A DNA stretch of 64,000 nt from an uncultured Bacteroidia bacterium (GCA_943787465.1 CALSMN010000008.1:1-64000), one strand, 5' to 3'. Counted from the stretch's first letter, positions 8,434 through 18,231 are shown. A program made the numbers and translations. Notes: a model not told the origin generated them from the sequence alone.

Positions 8434-8505
8434 TAAACTTTCATGTTAATATGGGCCTTTTCGCATGAATGCATAAAATTATTATGAGATGCTTAACAAT
8501 GATGA

Positions 8506-8534
8506 TTGCCAAAATACATAACGTATTATCTTTG
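8506..8534 (+). promoter_or_regulatory. Serine palmitoyltransferase gene promoter
   Basis: TTG at 8506-8508, an 18-bp spacer, and TATCTTTG at 8527-8534 followed by CACA, the same -7 context as the divergent bamD promoter. The 5' leader would be about 18 bases. Confidence 0.6.
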
Positions 8535-8557
8535 CACAAAATAAGTAATATTTTACA

Positions 8558-9802
8558 ATGGATTTATTTGATAAAATTGCAAACAAAGTAAGCCCTCTTG
8601 GTCAATTTGCAGCAGATGCACATCACTATTATACATTCCCAAAATTAGAAGGTGAATTAGCTCCAAGAATGATATTTAGGGGCAAAGAAGTGCTTAACTG
8701 GAGTTTGAATAACTATCTTGGTTTGGGGAATCATCCAGATGTAAGAAAAGCAGATGCCGAAGCGGCATCTCAGTATGGCTGTGCCTATCCTATGGGTGCT
8801 AGAATGATGTCTGGTAACACCGATTATCATGAAGAATTAGAAAAGCAGTTAGCAGAATTTGAACAAAAGGAGGACGCTATTTTATTGAATTTTGGTTATC
8901 AAGGTATTTTATCAGCGATTGATGCACTAGTTGATCGAAGAGATGTTATTGTGTATGATGCAGAATCGCACGCATGTATCATTGACGGAGTAAGACTTCA
9001 TCAAGGTAAAAGATTCGTTTATGCTCATAATGATATTGAAAATTTAGAGAAACAGCTGGAACGAGCTACTAAAATGGCTAATGAACAGGGTGGTGCAATT
9101 TTAGTCATCACAGAGGGTGTGTTTGGTATGAGCGGAAATCAAGGAAAACTCAAAGAAGTGGTTGCATTAAAATCTAAATTTGAGTTCAGATTAATGGTTG
9201 ATGATGCTCATGGTTTTGGTACACTTGGGCCAAATGGGGAAGGAGCAGGAGTGGAGCAGGGTATACAGGCTGATATTGATGTGTATTTTTCAACTTTTGC
9301 AAAATCTATGGCAAGTATCGGTGCATTTATTGCTGGTGACAATGTGATTATCAATTACTTACGATATAGTATGAGATCTCAAATATTTGCAAAATCATTA
9401 CCGATGACATTTGTCAAAGGAGCGATCAAACGTCTGGAAATGTTAAGAACTCAACCCGAACATAAAGCAAACCTATGGAAAATTGTAAATGCTCTTCAAG
9501 GTGGCTTGAAAGCAGAAGGTTTCAATATAGGTTCTACTACATCATGTGTAACTCCAGTTATCTTGAAAGGCAATGTTGCAGAGGCTACACACTTGACTCA
9601 CGATCTACGAGAGAATTATAATATTTTCTGTTCAATTGTAGTTTATCCTGTGGTTCCAAAAGATGTGATTATGCTTCGACTTATTCCAACAGCTTCACAT
9701 ACATTGGCAGATGTAGAAGAAACGATTAAAGCTTTTCAGGACATTAAAGGTAAACTTTTGCAAGGTGATTATAAAGCAGAAACCCTAGCAGCATTTAATT
9801 GA
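8558..9802 (+). CDS. spt: Serine palmitoyltransferase-type alpha-oxoamine synthase
   Basis: 414 residues, PLP-dependent fold type I (KBL/BioF/SPT family). It condenses serine with an acyl-CoA to 3-ketosphinganine, the first step of Bacteroidota sphingolipid synthesis. Visible: DAESHACIIDG (His stacking on PLP), VDDAHGFGTLG (Asp and His contacting the cofactor) and FSTFAKSMASIG with the Schiff-base Lys249. The long N-terminus and NNYLGLGNHPDVRKA resemble bacterial SPT more than 2-amino-3-ketobutyrate ligase. The alternative, a 2-amino-3-ketobutyrate CoA ligase, is less likely without a threonine dehydrogenase neighbour. Stop overlaps the TTG start of the next gene. Confidence 0.82.
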   Translation: MDLFDKIANKVSPLGQFAADAHHYYTFPKLEGELAPRMIFRGKEVLNWSLNNYLGLGNHPDVRKADAEAASQYGCAYPMGARMMSGNTDYHEELEKQLAEFEQKEDAILLNFGYQGILSAIDALVDRRDVIVYDAESHACIIDGVRLHQGKRFVYAHNDIENLEKQLERATKMANEQGGAILVITEGVFGMSGNQGKLKEVVALKSKFEFRLMVDDAHGFGTLGPNGEGAGVEQGIQADIDVYFSTFAKSMASIGAFIAGDNVIINYLRYSMRSQIFAKSLPMTFVKGAIKRLEMLRTQPEHKANLWKIVNALQGGLKAEGFNIGSTTSCVTPVILKGNVAEATHLTHDLRENYNIFCSIVVYPVVPKDVIMLRLIPTASHTLADVEETIKAFQDIKGKLLQGDYKAETLAAFN

Positions 9803-10701
9803 TTTTTCGATTTTTAAGTCGACTTAAGCGTTACATAGAAATTTCAAATTACGAAAGATTAGGCTTTTTTGTCTTATTTTTTATTGTACTCCTCATTTCA
9901 GCATATTATTATTTTAAGCACAGTCACTTGACAGCATTAGACTCGCCAACCGATAGTGAGATGATAGCTTTCATAAACAGAAATCAGTCTTTTTTTGAAG
10001 AAGAATCAATGACAAATGTGCCAACAAATGTTGATGATAAGACTGAGGCTAATGTTCAATTATTTAATCCAAATACAGATAGCTATGAATTAATGATTCA
10101 AAAAGGTCTTTCAAATCACATAGCAAAAAATATATTAAATTATAGGAAGAAAGGCGGCGTTTTCAGGATAAAGAGTGATTTAAAAAAAATATATACCATA
10201 AATGATTACTACTACAATCAAATAAAGAATTCCATTGATTTACCTCTAAGAAAAAATAAAACTAGACAAAAAAGTGGTTATGTGATTACGCCAAAATCAT
10301 TTCATATTGCTATTAATTCCTGTCATTCAAATGATCTTATTCAATTAAAAGGAATAGGTCCAGTTTTGGCTGAAAGAATTCTTAAATTTCGAGATAAACT
10401 CGGTGGTTTTTATAATTTTAATCAATTGTATGAGGTTTATGGATTGCCCAAAGAAACTACCGATAGTATTAAAAGATATATACAAATAGATAGTTCATAT
10501 ATTCAACCAACTATAGCCATTAATTCATCTGGAGTAAAAGAATTAGCATCACATCCATACGTTTCATACAAGGAAGCTAAAATGATTGTTAATTTTCGTG
10601 AACAACATGGTTTTTTTAAAACAAAAGAGGATTTGACTCAGTTGAAAATCATAGATAAAATTTTTATTCAAAGAATAATGCCCTATATAAACCTAAACTA
10701 A
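9799..10701 (+). CDS. Membrane-anchored helix-hairpin-helix (ComEA-like) protein
   Basis: 300 residues from a TTG that overlaps the previous stop (TTGA), so translation is likely coupled. No ATG precedes the membrane segment. One TM helix lies at about 22-40 (LGFFVLFFIVLLISAYYYF). The rest holds several HhH units resembling ComEA: VQLFNPNTDSYELMIQKGLSNHIAKNI, ISINSCHSNDLIQLKGIGPVLAERI and IAINSSGVKELASHPYVSYKEAKMI. HhH domains bind DNA backbone. ComEA proteins bind incoming DNA during uptake, but a role here is only inferred because no other competence gene is adjacent. Confidence 0.75.
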   Translation: MIFRFLSRLKRYIEISNYERLGFFVLFFIVLLISAYYYFKHSHLTALDSPTDSEMIAFINRNQSFFEEESMTNVPTNVDDKTEANVQLFNPNTDSYELMIQKGLSNHIAKNILNYRKKGGVFRIKSDLKKIYTINDYYYNQIKNSIDLPLRKNKTRQKSGYVITPKSFHIAINSCHSNDLIQLKGIGPVLAERILKFRDKLGGFYNFNQLYEVYGLPKETTDSIKRYIQIDSSYIQPTIAINSSGVKELASHPYVSYKEAKMIVNFREQHGFFKTKEDLTQLKIIDKIFIQRIMPYINLN

Positions 10702-10752
10702 TTTTCATGAAACGTGTTAGCATAGTATAATTGCAAAAATAAAAATCCAACA

Positions 10753-11892
10753 ATGAATTTTGAACAATCTGAAACCCAAAAACTCATCAGACAAGCTGCT
10801 AAAGACTTCGCCGAAAAACATATTCGACCTTATGTAATGGAATGGGATGAAGATCAATATTTCCCTAGATCTTTATTTAGATTAATGGGAGAACAGGGAT
10901 TTATGGGAATTTTGGTTCCTGAAGAGTATGGAGGATCAGGATTAGGTTATTTTGAGTATTCTGCAGTAGTTGATGAAATAGCACAAGTTTGTGGCTCAAT
11001 AGGATTATCTACGGCAGCCCACAATTCATTATGTACTGGACATATCTCATATTTTGGTAATGATCATCAGAAATCCAAGTATTTACCCAAATTAAGTACA
11101 GGTGAATATCTCGGCGCATGGGGATTGACAGAACCTAACACAGGAAGTGATGCTATGCGAATGAAAACAACTGCTAAAAAAGTGGATGGTGGTTGGGTAA
11201 TCAATGGCACAAAAAATTGGATAACACATGGTCTTTCTGGAGATATTGCTGTTGTTTTGGCAAGAACAGGTGAATTACTAGACAGTAGAGGAATTTCAGC
11301 ATTTATAGTTGAAAGGGAAACACCTGGTTTCAAGGGAGGTAAAAAAGAAAATAAATTAGGTATGAGAGCTTCAGAAACGGCAGAAATGATCTTTGAAGAT
11401 TGTTTCGTTCCTGATGATGCACTTTTGGGACAAGAGGGACAAGGTTTTATTCAGGCAATGAAAATATTAGACGGTGGTAGGATTTCAATTGCTGCATTGT
11501 CGCTTGGTATAGCTAAGGGTGCTTATTTTGCATCAGTCAAGTATAGCCAAGAAAGAGAGCAGTTTGGTAAGCCTATCTCTAGTTTCCAGGCAATTAGCTT
11601 TAAGTTGGCCGATATGGCAACTCAAATTGAAGCTTCTCAGTTGCTTATTGATCAATCCTGTTATCTAAAAAATGAGGGATTACCTATGACAAAAGAGAGC
11701 GCAATGGCTAAGTATTATGCTTCTGAAGTATCTGTTCAGGTCAGTACAGAAGCGATTCAGATATTTGGTGGGTATGGATATACAAAAGATTTCCCAGTGG
11801 AAAAGTACTACAGAGATTCAAAACTTTGTACCATTGGTGAAGGGACATCAGAGATACAGAAATTGGTAATTTCAAGACAAATTTTAAAATAA
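10753..11892 (+). CDS. Acyl-CoA dehydrogenase (short/branched-chain type)
   Basis: 379 residues, full length for FAD-dependent acyl-CoA dehydrogenases, which introduce the alpha-beta double bond during fatty acid or branched amino acid breakdown. Motifs: [15 protein letters not shown] and [14 protein letters not shown] (FAD and substrate loops), [32 protein letters not shown], and the C-terminal [15 protein letters not shown], where the Glu of GEGT is the catalytic base position. Electrons pass to ETF. It stands alone on the plus strand after the HhH gene; a TATAATTG -7-like element lies at 10726-10733. Confidence 0.92.
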   Translation: MNFEQSETQKLIRQAAKDFAEKHIRPYVMEWDEDQYFPRSLFRLMGEQGFMGILVPEEYGGSGLGYFEYSAVVDEIAQVCGSIGLSTAAHNSLCTGHISYFGNDHQKSKYLPKLSTGEYLGAWGLTEPNTGSDAMRMKTTAKKVDGGWVINGTKNWITHGLSGDIAVVLARTGELLDSRGISAFIVERETPGFKGGKKENKLGMRASETAEMIFEDCFVPDDALLGQEGQGFIQAMKILDGGRISIAALSLGIAKGAYFASVKYSQEREQFGKPISSFQAISFKLADMATQIEASQLLIDQSCYLKNEGLPMTKESAMAKYYASEVSVQVSTEAIQIFGGYGYTKDFPVEKYYRDSKLCTIGEGTSEIQKLVISRQILK

Positions 11893-11922
11893 TTTGAAAA
11901 ATTAAAATAAAAACTAAATTTG
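11893..11922 (+). promoter_or_regulatory. rpsU promoter
   Basis: TTTG at 11893-11896, an 18-bp spacer, TAAATTTG at 11915-11922, followed by CAC; ATG is 17 bases further. It starts right after the acyl-CoA dehydrogenase stop. Confidence 0.6.
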
Positions 11923-11938
11923 CACTCCTTTATATAAA

Positions 11939-12127
11939 ATGTTATTAATAAATCTAAAAGAAAACGATACAATCGACAAAGCTCTCAAGAAGTATAAAAA
12001 AAAGTTTGAGAAAACTGGTGTTGTAAAAGAGTTGCGAGACAGACAGCAGTTCACCAAACCTTCTGTTAAAAGAAGAAAACAGCTGATTAAGGCAAGATAC
12101 AAGCAATTTCTTAATAACCCCAAGTAA
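11939..12127 (+). CDS. rpsU: Ribosomal protein bS21
   Basis: 62 residues, very basic. Pattern typical of bS21: ENDTIDKALKKYKKKFEKTGV followed by a basic C-terminus (KPSVKRRKQLIKARYKQ). Small-subunit protein near the anti-Shine-Dalgarno region of 16S rRNA. In Bacteroidota bS21 takes part in occluding the anti-SD, which fits the scarcity of SD sequences here. Followed by xerC and hpf. Confidence 0.93.
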   Translation: MLLINLKENDTIDKALKKYKKKFEKTGVVKELRDRQQFTKPSVKRRKQLIKARYKQFLNNPK

Positions 12128-12150
12128 TATTTAGTTAAGAAAACTCATCT

Positions 12151-12158
12151 TATTTTTG
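12151..12158 (+). promoter_or_regulatory. -7 promoter element before xerC
   Basis: TATTTTTG matches TAnnTTTG and is 16 bases before ATG 12175. No clean TTTG lies at the -33 distance; transcription could also read through from rpsU. Confidence 0.4.
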
Positions 12159-12174
12159 TATATTGTGCACAATA

Positions 12175-13068
12175 ATGACCGGTGTACATCACAAGCTTAT
12201 TTCTAAATATGCCGATTATTTATCTAATAATCGAATGTATTCGAAGCATACTGTACTATCATACACACGAGATTTAAATCAATATCATCAGTTTGTTCAG
12301 CAGTTTAGTGGTCATAATTTCCTTCCTAATTCAAAATCATTAAGACTTTGGGTAAGATTACTTGCAAAAGAAAAAAAATCCGAAAAAACAATACATCGTA
12401 AAGTTAGCTCAGTAAAATCATTTGCAAAATTTTTATTCATTACTGGTGAAATAAAAGAATCAATTTCCATCGAGTTGCAACTGCCCAAATTGAAAAAGCA
12501 GATACCTACCTATGTAAAGGAAAAAGACATGGAACATCTGTTAGAATCGTTCCAATGGGATAGTTCAGATTATAAATCTTGTTTAGCATACACCATCTTT
12601 TCTTGTTTTTATCATACAGGAATGAGACGATCCGAGTTAATATCATTAAGTTCAAGGCAATTTAATGCCTACAATCAAGAAATCAAAGTAATAGGTAAGG
12701 GTAGTAAAGAGCGAATAATACCACTGAGTAATGAAATCATATCTCAGCTCAATGCATTCACTGAAGTTAAAACTAAACAAGGCATTCAATCTGAATTTAT
12801 TTTTTGTGACAAAAAAGGCAATAAGTTATCGGACAAGCAAGTATATATTATTGTGAAAAGATTTTTGGATAAGACATTTTCCAATAAAAAAAGTCCTCAT
12901 GTACTCCGCCATAGTTTTGCAACCCATTTGCTTCAAAATGGAGCAGATATTAATGCAATTAAAGAGCTCTTGGGGCACAGTAGTCTATCTGCTACTCAGA
13001 TATATGCACACAATGATATTTCACAATTGAAGAAAATTTATAAAAAAACACATCCATTTTCAGAATAA
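12175..13068 (+). CDS. xerC: Tyrosine recombinase XerC/XerD-like
   Basis: 297 residues from ATG 12175 (the open frame also allows TTG 12163). N-terminal SAM-like core-binding domain ([25 protein letters not shown]) and C-terminal catalytic domain. Catalytic set: Arg in [13 protein letters not shown], Lys in [23 protein letters not shown] (His and Arg), [15 protein letters not shown] (His and nucleophilic Tyr). The length and lack of an arm-binding domain fit the housekeeping chromosome-dimer recombinase acting at dif, unlike the island integrase at 2792-3988. Conserved position between rpsU and hpf. Confidence 0.9.
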   Translation: MTGVHHKLISKYADYLSNNRMYSKHTVLSYTRDLNQYHQFVQQFSGHNFLPNSKSLRLWVRLLAKEKKSEKTIHRKVSSVKSFAKFLFITGEIKESISIELQLPKLKKQIPTYVKEKDMEHLLESFQWDSSDYKSCLAYTIFSCFYHTGMRRSELISLSSRQFNAYNQEIKVIGKGSKERIIPLSNEIISQLNAFTEVKTKQGIQSEFIFCDKKGNKLSDKQVYIIVKRFLDKTFSNKKSPHVLRHSFATHLLQNGADINAIKELLGHSSLSATQIYAHNDISQLKKIYKKTHPFSE

Positions 13069-13090
13069 GAATAACTAAAAATAAAAAATT

Positions 13091-13390
13091 ATGAACACAC
13101 AAATTCAAGCCATTCACTTTAAAGCAGATAAAAAACTAATTGATTTTATTGAAAATAAAATAACTAAGCTGGAGACATTTCACGATGGAATCATAGATGC
13201 TCAAGTTTTTTTAAAATTGGAAAATACGCAAATCAAAGAAAATAAAACTATTGAAATCAAAATTAATATTAAACAAACCAGTTTTATACAGACAGAAACA
13301 TCTTTAACCTTTGAGGCTGCAACGGACTTAGCCATTGAATCCTTAAAAAAGCAGATAAAGCGATACAAAGGTAAAATAGAAGATCGTTAG
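13091..13390 (+). CDS. hpf: Ribosome hibernation promoting factor (short HPF/RaiA family)
   Basis: 99 residues, beta-alpha-beta-beta-beta-alpha pattern of the HPF/RaiA family: IQAIHFKADKKLIDFIENKI at the start and ATDLAIESLKKQIKRYKGKI at the end. It lacks the C-terminal dimerisation domain of long HPF. It binds the decoding centre of idle ribosomes. It ends about 60 bases before the tRNA operon promoter. Confidence 0.9.
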   Translation: MNTQIQAIHFKADKKLIDFIENKITKLETFHDGIIDAQVFLKLENTQIKENKTIEIKINIKQTSFIQTETSLTFEAATDLAIESLKKQIKRYKGKIEDR

Positions 13391-13448
13391 TTCGCCAGAT
13401 AAGGTTATGTACACTTTAAGATATTTACATTTTTTTTTACATTTTGAG

Positions 13449-13479
13449 TTTGTTCAATTAAACTAAATACATACCTTTG
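13449..13479 (+). promoter_or_regulatory. Promoter of the tRNA-tuf operon
   Basis: TTTG at 13449-13452, exactly 19 bp, TACCTTTG at 13472-13479. It is the cleanest match to the Bacteroidota consensus in the window, as expected for a highly expressed tRNA and EF-Tu transcript. The first tRNA starts about 70 bases downstream. Confidence 0.75.
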
Positions 13480-13551
13480 CCGTCCTTAAAATAGCGAGGG
13501 TAGAGAAATACATTTAGTTCTTTGAGTTAAATCCTTGATTTTAAGCATATT

Positions 13552-13624
13552 GCCGCCTTAGCTCAGTTGGTAGAGCAGCTGATTTGTAATCAGCCGGTCG
13601 TTGGTTCGAGTCCAATAGGCGGCT
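13552..13624 (+). tRNA. tRNA-Thr(TGT)
   Basis: Acceptor GCCGCCT pairs AGGCGGC; anticodon loop TTTGTAA gives TGT; T-loop GGTTCGAGTCC. 73 bases, CCA not encoded. First of four clustered tRNAs before tuf. Confidence 0.95.
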
Positions 13625-13631
13625 CTTTTCT

Positions 13632-13712
13632 GGGGAGATACCAGAGCGGTCAAATGGGGCAGACTGTAAATCTGCTGCTTCGGCTACGTAGGTTCGAATC
13701 CTACTCTCCCCA
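13632..13712 (+). tRNA. tRNA-Tyr(GTA)
   Basis: Acceptor GGGGAGA pairs TCTCCCC; anticodon loop CTGTAAA gives GTA; long variable arm (TGCTGCTTCGGCTACGTA) as in class II tRNAs. 81 bases. Confidence 0.95.
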
Positions 13713-13745
13713 CATTTTTAAAGGGAAAAGAAAACAATATGAAAT

Positions 13746-13818
13746 GCGGGAGTAGCTCAGTTGGTAGAGCGACAGCCTTCCAAGCTGTAGGTCGCGGGTT
13801 CGAGCCTCGTCTCCCGCT
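13746..13818 (+). tRNA. tRNA-Gly(TCC)
   Basis: Acceptor GCGGGAG pairs CTCCCGC; anticodon loop CTTCCAA gives TCC; T-arm CGGGTTCGAGCC. 73 bases. Confidence 0.95.
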
Positions 13819-13937
13819 CTGTACTTTTAAGTGTAAACTTAAAAGTAATGTAAAGTATACTTTACGAAATTGGGTCAGTGAAGAGAATTATGCAGATCTC
13901 ATTACGCTGTTCCTTTGATATACTGTTTGTGTAACAA

Positions 13938-14009
13938 GCCGACGTAGCTCAGGGGTAGAGCGTTTCCTTGGTAAGGAAGAGGTCGTGGGTTCAATTCCCA
14001 TCGTTGGCT
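13938..14009 (+). tRNA. tRNA-Thr(GGT)
   Basis: Acceptor GCCGACG pairs CGTTGGC with a G-U pair; anticodon loop TTGGTAA gives GGT; T-arm GGGTTCAATTCCC. 72 bases, 41 bases before the tuf start. Confidence 0.95.
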
Positions 14010-14050
14010 CACATATAAATAATAAGAAGAAAGAATAATTAAAATTTATC

Positions 14051-15238
14051 ATGTCAAAAGCAACATTTGATCGTTCGAAAGAACACGTAAACATTGGAAC
14101 TATCGGACACGTAGATCACGGTAAAACAACCTTGACTGCTGCGATCAGTTCTGTACTCTCTAGTCAAGGACTAGCTGAAAAAACAGATTTCGGTACTATC
14201 GATTCTGCTCCCGAAGAGAAAGAAAGAGGTATCACTATTAACACGGCTCACATTGAGTACCAAACCAATTCCAGACATTATGCTCACGTAGATTGTCCTG
14301 GTCACGCTGATTATGTTAAGAACATGGTTACGGGTGCTGCTCAAATGGATGGTGCAATACTTGTTGTTGCAGCAACTGATGGACCTATGCCACAAACAAA
14401 AGAACATATCCTTCTTGCAAGACAAGTGGGTGTGCCTAGATTAGTTGTGTTTATGAACAAAGTTGACATGGTAGATGACGAAGAATTATTAGAGCTAGTT
14501 GAAATTGAAATCAGAGAACTTTTAGGTTTTTATGAGTTTGATGAAGATAATACTCCTATCATCCAAGGTTCTGCTCTTGGAGCACTTAACGGAGATGATA
14601 AATGGGTGTCAACTGTGCAAGAATTAATGAATGCTGTAGATGAATGGATTCCTGTTCCTCCTCGTTTGACAGATCAGCCTTTCCTTATGCCAGTTGAGGA
14701 TGTATTTTCTATTACAGGTAGAGGTACAGTTGCTACGGGTAGAATAGAAAGAGGTGTCATAAATGTATCCGATCCAGTAGAAATTATTGGTATGGGTGCT
14801 GAGAATTTAAAATCTGTTTGTACTGGTGTGGAGATGTTTAGAAAATTACTAGACAGAGGTCAAGCTGGAGACAACGCTGGTATTTTGTTAAGAGGTATTG
14901 AGAAAACGGATATTCGAAGAGGAATGGTAATCATTGCTCCTGGATCAGTGAAGCCTCATACTAAATTCAAAGCTGAGATTTATGTACTTTCAAAAGAAGA
15001 AGGTGGACGTCACACTCCATTCTTTAATAAGTATCGTCCGCAGTTCTATTTCAGAACAACTGACGTAACTGGAGAAATCATGTTGCCAGACGGTACTGAA
15101 ATGGTAATGCCAGGTGATAACGTAAGTATTACGGTAGAACTTATCAATGCAGTAGCAATGGAGAAAGGATTAAAATTCGCTATCCGTGAGGGTGGTAGAA
15201 CAGTAGGTGCTGGTCAGGTAACTGAAATTATCGAATAA
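14051..15238 (+). CDS. tuf: Elongation factor Tu
   Basis: 395 residues, full length. GTP-binding motifs [10 protein letters not shown] (G1), GITINTAH (G2), [12 protein letters not shown] (G3) and NKVD (G4), followed by the two beta-barrel domains ([23 protein letters not shown]). It delivers aminoacyl-tRNA to the ribosome. It is cotranscribed with four upstream tRNAs and followed by tRNA-Trp and secE. Confidence 0.98.
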   Translation: MSKATFDRSKEHVNIGTIGHVDHGKTTLTAAISSVLSSQGLAEKTDFGTIDSAPEEKERGITINTAHIEYQTNSRHYAHVDCPGHADYVKNMVTGAAQMDGAILVVAATDGPMPQTKEHILLARQVGVPRLVVFMNKVDMVDDEELLELVEIEIRELLGFYEFDEDNTPIIQGSALGALNGDDKWVSTVQELMNAVDEWIPVPPRLTDQPFLMPVEDVFSITGRGTVATGRIERGVINVSDPVEIIGMGAENLKSVCTGVEMFRKLLDRGQAGDNAGILLRGIEKTDIRRGMVIIAPGSVKPHTKFKAEIYVLSKEEGGRHTPFFNKYRPQFYFRTTDVTGEIMLPDGTEMVMPGDNVSITVELINAVAMEKGLKFAIREGGRTVGAGQVTEIIE

Positions 15239-15262
15239 TCCTATTAAATAAATAAGGCACAA

Positions 15263-15336
15263 ACGGGTGTAGCTCAGCTGGCCAGAGCACTGGTCTCCAA
15301 AACCAGGTGTCGGGAGTTCGAATCTCTCCACCCGTG
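15263..15336 (+). tRNA. tRNA-Trp(CCA)
   Basis: Acceptor ACGGGTG pairs CACCCGT; anticodon loop CTCCAAA gives CCA; T-arm GGGAGTTCGAATCTCTC. 74 bases, between tuf and secE as usual in Bacteroidota. Confidence 0.95.
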
Positions 15337-15353
15337 CAAAAAAGAAAATATAA

Positions 15354-15548
15354 ATGAGTAAGATAGTAGAAATTTGGAAAAATACCACAGACGAGTTAGT
15401 TAACAAGGTGACTTGGCCTTCTTGGGACGAACTTAGAAGCAGTACAACTATTGTTCTAATCGCATCTATTTTATTCGCCTTAGTAATTTTATTAATAGAT
15501 AAATTATTCGGTGGTGTTATGGATATCTTATATAGTTTATTACAATAA
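15354..15548 (+). CDS. secE: Preprotein translocase subunit SecE
   Basis: 64 residues, the short single-membrane-span SecE form. The amphipathic helix with conserved ELVNKVTWPSWDELRSST precedes one TM helix (TIVLIASILFALVILLI). It clamps SecY in the SecYEG channel. Located between tRNA-Trp and nusG. Confidence 0.95.
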   Translation: MSKIVEIWKNTTDELVNKVTWPSWDELRSSTTIVLIASILFALVILLIDKLFGGVMDILYSLLQ

Positions 15549-15550
15549 GC

Positions 15551-16108
15551 ATGATGACCACAGATAAAGCCCAAGAAGAATTTAAATGGTACGTGGTTCG
15601 TGCCATTAGTGGGTCTGAAAAGAAGGTAAAGGCTATTATAGAGTCTGAACTTGCCTATGCTAAACTTACTAAGTTTGTGCCCGAAATTTTAATACCTACT
15701 CAAAAGGTATATGAAATTAAAAATGGAAAAAAAACATCAAAAGAAAAGAGTTATTTTCCTGGATACATTCTAATTCACGCCAATCTTGTTGGTGAAGTTA
15801 TACCAACTATCCGTGCTGTTAATGGTGTTGTTGGTTTCTTAGGTCAAGATGGTGAACCTGTTCCTATGCGTCAATCTGAAGTAAATCGAATTTTTGGTCA
15901 GGTTGATGATAGTAATCAAGAAGGGGAGAGCGCTATTAATCCATATATCGTCGGTGAATTTGTCAAAGTAACTGATGGACCATTTAGTGGTTTTAGTGGT
16001 GTGATTGAAGAGGTGAATGAAGAGAAGAAAAAATTAAAAGTAATGGTGAAGATTTTCGGTAGAAAAACACCATTAGAATTAAATTATATACAAGTAGAAA
16101 AAGAATAA
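15551..16108 (+). CDS. nusG: Transcription termination/antitermination factor NusG
   Basis: 185 residues. NGN domain ([20 protein letters not shown] ... [12 protein letters not shown]) binds RNA polymerase; the C-terminal KOW domain ([21 protein letters not shown]) contacts Rho or the ribosome. Two adjacent Met codons at 15551 and 15554; either may start. 2 bases after secE. Confidence 0.96.
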   Translation: MMTTDKAQEEFKWYVVRAISGSEKKVKAIIESELAYAKLTKFVPEILIPTQKVYEIKNGKKTSKEKSYFPGYILIHANLVGEVIPTIRAVNGVVGFLGQDGEPVPMRQSEVNRIFGQVDDSNQEGESAINPYIVGEFVKVTDGPFSGFSGVIEEVNEEKKKLKVMVKIFGRKTPLELNYIQVEKE

Positions 16109-16113
16109 GCTTC

Positions 16114-16557
16114 ATGGCAAAGCAAATAAAAGGTTTCGTAAAATTACAAGTTCGAGGTGGTGCAGCTAATCCTGCTCCTCCTGTTGGTCCTGCACTAGGT
16201 GCTAAAGGAGTTAATATCATGGATTTCTGTAAGCAATTCAATGGTAGAACACAAGATAAAGCTGGTAAAGTTCTTCCAGTGGTCATCACTGTTTATCAAG
16301 ACAACTCATTTGATTTCATTATCAAAACACCACCAGCTGCAGCACAGTTATTAGAAGCAGCCAAGAAAAAAAGTGGTTCTTCAGAACCGAATCGTGTAAA
16401 AGTAGCTAAAGTTACTTGGGATCAAATCAAAACTATAGCAGAAGACAAAATGGCGGACTTAAATGCTATGACTACTGCTTCAGCAATGAAAATGGTAGCT
16501 GGCACTGCAAGAAGTATGGGTATTACTGTTACCGGACAGTTTCCGGAAGATAATTAA
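16114..16557 (+). CDS. rplK: Ribosomal protein uL11
   Basis: 147 residues. [20 protein letters not shown] at the N-terminus and [17 protein letters not shown] at the C-terminus are diagnostic. It forms the L11 stalk base that binds translation factors. 5 bases after nusG. Confidence 0.97.
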   Translation: MAKQIKGFVKLQVRGGAANPAPPVGPALGAKGVNIMDFCKQFNGRTQDKAGKVLPVVITVYQDNSFDFIIKTPPAAAQLLEAAKKKSGSSEPNRVKVAKVTWDQIKTIAEDKMADLNAMTTASAMKMVAGTARSMGITVTGQFPEDN

Positions 16558-16575
16558 TATTATCGATTTTAAATA

Positions 16576-17271
16576 ATGGGAAAATTAACAAAAAAAAGAA
16601 AGGAAGCTTTATCATTATATGATAGAGACGCTGTCTACAGTCTCAACGAGGCGTGTACGATAGTTAAGAAAATTACAACAACTAAATTTGATTCCTCGGT
16701 TGACCTAGACGTAAAATTAGGTGTAGATCCTCGTCAAGCTAATCAAATGGTTAGAGGTACTGCCTCATTACCTCACGGAATTGGTAAAGAAGTTCGTGTC
16801 TTAGCTTTGGTTACTCCAGATAAGGAGCAAGAAGCTAAAGACGCAGGTGCCGATTTTGTTGGGTTGGACGAGTATGTTTCTAAAATTGAAGGTGGTTGGT
16901 TAGACATTGATGTCATTATTACTATGCCAGCAGTTATGGGAAAAATAGGTAGATTAGGTCGAGTTTTAGGACCAAGAAACCTAATGCCTAATCCCAAAAG
17001 TGGAACTGTAACAATGGATATTGGTAAAGCAGTAACTGAGATAAAAGCAGGTAAAATTGATTTTAAAGTAGATAAGACCGGAATTATTCATACTTCAGTT
17101 GGAAAAGTTTCTTTTGATGCAGATAAGATATACGATAATGCTAAAGAATTGATTGATACCTTGAATCGACTAAAACCAAGTTCTTCAAAAGGGACCTATT
17201 TTCAGAGTATTACGGTATCAAGTACGATGAGTCCTGGTATTAAAGTTGATACAAAAACATTAACTGTATAA
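16576..17271 (+). CDS. rplA: Ribosomal protein uL1
   Basis: 231 residues. Diagnostic [20 protein letters not shown]-type region and [20 protein letters not shown]. It binds 23S rRNA at the L1 stalk and can repress its own L11-L1 mRNA. Directly follows rplK. Confidence 0.97.
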   Translation: MGKLTKKRKEALSLYDRDAVYSLNEACTIVKKITTTKFDSSVDLDVKLGVDPRQANQMVRGTASLPHGIGKEVRVLALVTPDKEQEAKDAGADFVGLDEYVSKIEGGWLDIDVIITMPAVMGKIGRLGRVLGPRNLMPNPKSGTVTMDIGKAVTEIKAGKIDFKVDKTGIIHTSVGKVSFDADKIYDNAKELIDTLNRLKPSSSKGTYFQSITVSSTMSPGIKVDTKTLTV

Positions 17272-17291
17272 CCCTTTAGAAAAATACAGCA

Positions 17292-17813
17292 ATGAACAAA
17301 AACGAAAAAAATAGTATAATAGATGAATTAGTAGATAATTTAAAGGAATACCAGTATGTATACGTTACTGATAGTTCTAATTTATCCGCTAATTCCAATA
17401 ACGACTTACGAAAGTTGTTACATAAAAATGGTGTCAAAATGCAGGTTATCAAAAACACCTTTGTCCACAAAGCTTTAGAACGGAGTGAGACAGAGTGGGG
17501 AGACCTTAAAGACACATTAATAGGTACAACTGCACTCTTATTTGCTTCCAATCCTAAAGCACCTGCTATCGCTATAAAAGAGTTTCGTAAAAAAAGCGAT
17601 AGACCGTTACTTAAAGGGGCTTACATTGATTCTGACATCTTCATAGGTGATGACCAACTAGGTACACTAGTTGATTTGAAAACCAGAGAAGAACTTGTCG
17701 GAGACATTATCGGTCTGCTACGTTCACCAGCAAACAACGTTATCTCTTCACTAAAATCTGGAGGGAATACGATTGCGGGTCTTATCAAAGCACTAGCCGA
17801 ACGAGAAAATTAA
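17292..17813 (+). CDS. rplJ: Ribosomal protein uL10
   Basis: 173 residues. Pattern of L10: LVDNLKEYQYVYVTDSSNLS, MQVIKNTFVHKALE, and a helical C-terminus (GLIKALAERE) that binds bL12 dimers. Base of the L7/L12 stalk. Confidence 0.96.
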   Translation: MNKNEKNSIIDELVDNLKEYQYVYVTDSSNLSANSNNDLRKLLHKNGVKMQVIKNTFVHKALERSETEWGDLKDTLIGTTALLFASNPKAPAIAIKEFRKKSDRPLLKGAYIDSDIFIGDDQLGTLVDLKTREELVGDIIGLLRSPANNVISSLKSGGNTIAGLIKALAEREN

Positions 17814-17850
17814 TTAATTTAAAAAACAACAATTTAAAACAACAAAAACA

Positions 17851-18231
17851 ATGGCTGACATTAAAAAATTAGCAGAAGAATTGGTAAATTTATCAGTAAA
17901 AGATGTTAACGAATTAGCTACTGTGCTTAAAGATGAGTACGGTATTGAGCCCGCAGCAGCGGCAGTAGCAGTTGCAGCAGGACCCGCAGCAGGCGGTGAC
18001 GCTGGAGGAGGTGATGAACAAACTGAATTCACAGTAATCCTAAAATCTGCAGGAGCTTCAAAGTTAAACGTAGTTAAAGCTGTAAAAACTTTAACAGGTC
18101 TTGGACTTAAAGAAGCAAAAGAATTAGTAGACTCAGCTCCAAAGGAAATCAAAGAGAATGTTTCTAAAGATGAAGCAGATGCTTTAAAAGCAGCCTTAGA
18201 AGAAGCAGGAGCTGAAGTTGAGCTTAAATAA
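17851..18231 (+). CDS. rplL: Ribosomal protein bL12
   Basis: 126 residues. N-terminal dimerisation helices, an Ala/Gly-rich hinge (about 33-50) and the C-terminal domain [20 protein letters not shown] with [16 protein letters not shown]. It recruits translation GTPases. Followed by an intrinsic terminator-like hairpin before rpoB. Confidence 0.97.
   Translation: MADIKKLAEELVNLSVKDVNELATVLKDEYGIEPAAAAVAVAAGPAAGGDAGGGDEQTEFTVILKSAGASKLNVVKAVKTLTGLGLKEAKELVDSAPKEIKENVSKDEADALKAALEEAGAEVELK

Noticed and set aside
13567-14094. Short open frames over the tRNA cluster on both strands
   Set aside because: They are translations of tRNA genes with clear cloverleaves; no protein-like features.
17814-18152. 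Minus-strand 112-residue Ala-rich frame opposite rplL
   Set aside because: A shadow of the Ala-rich bL12 hinge; rplL on the plus strand is certain.
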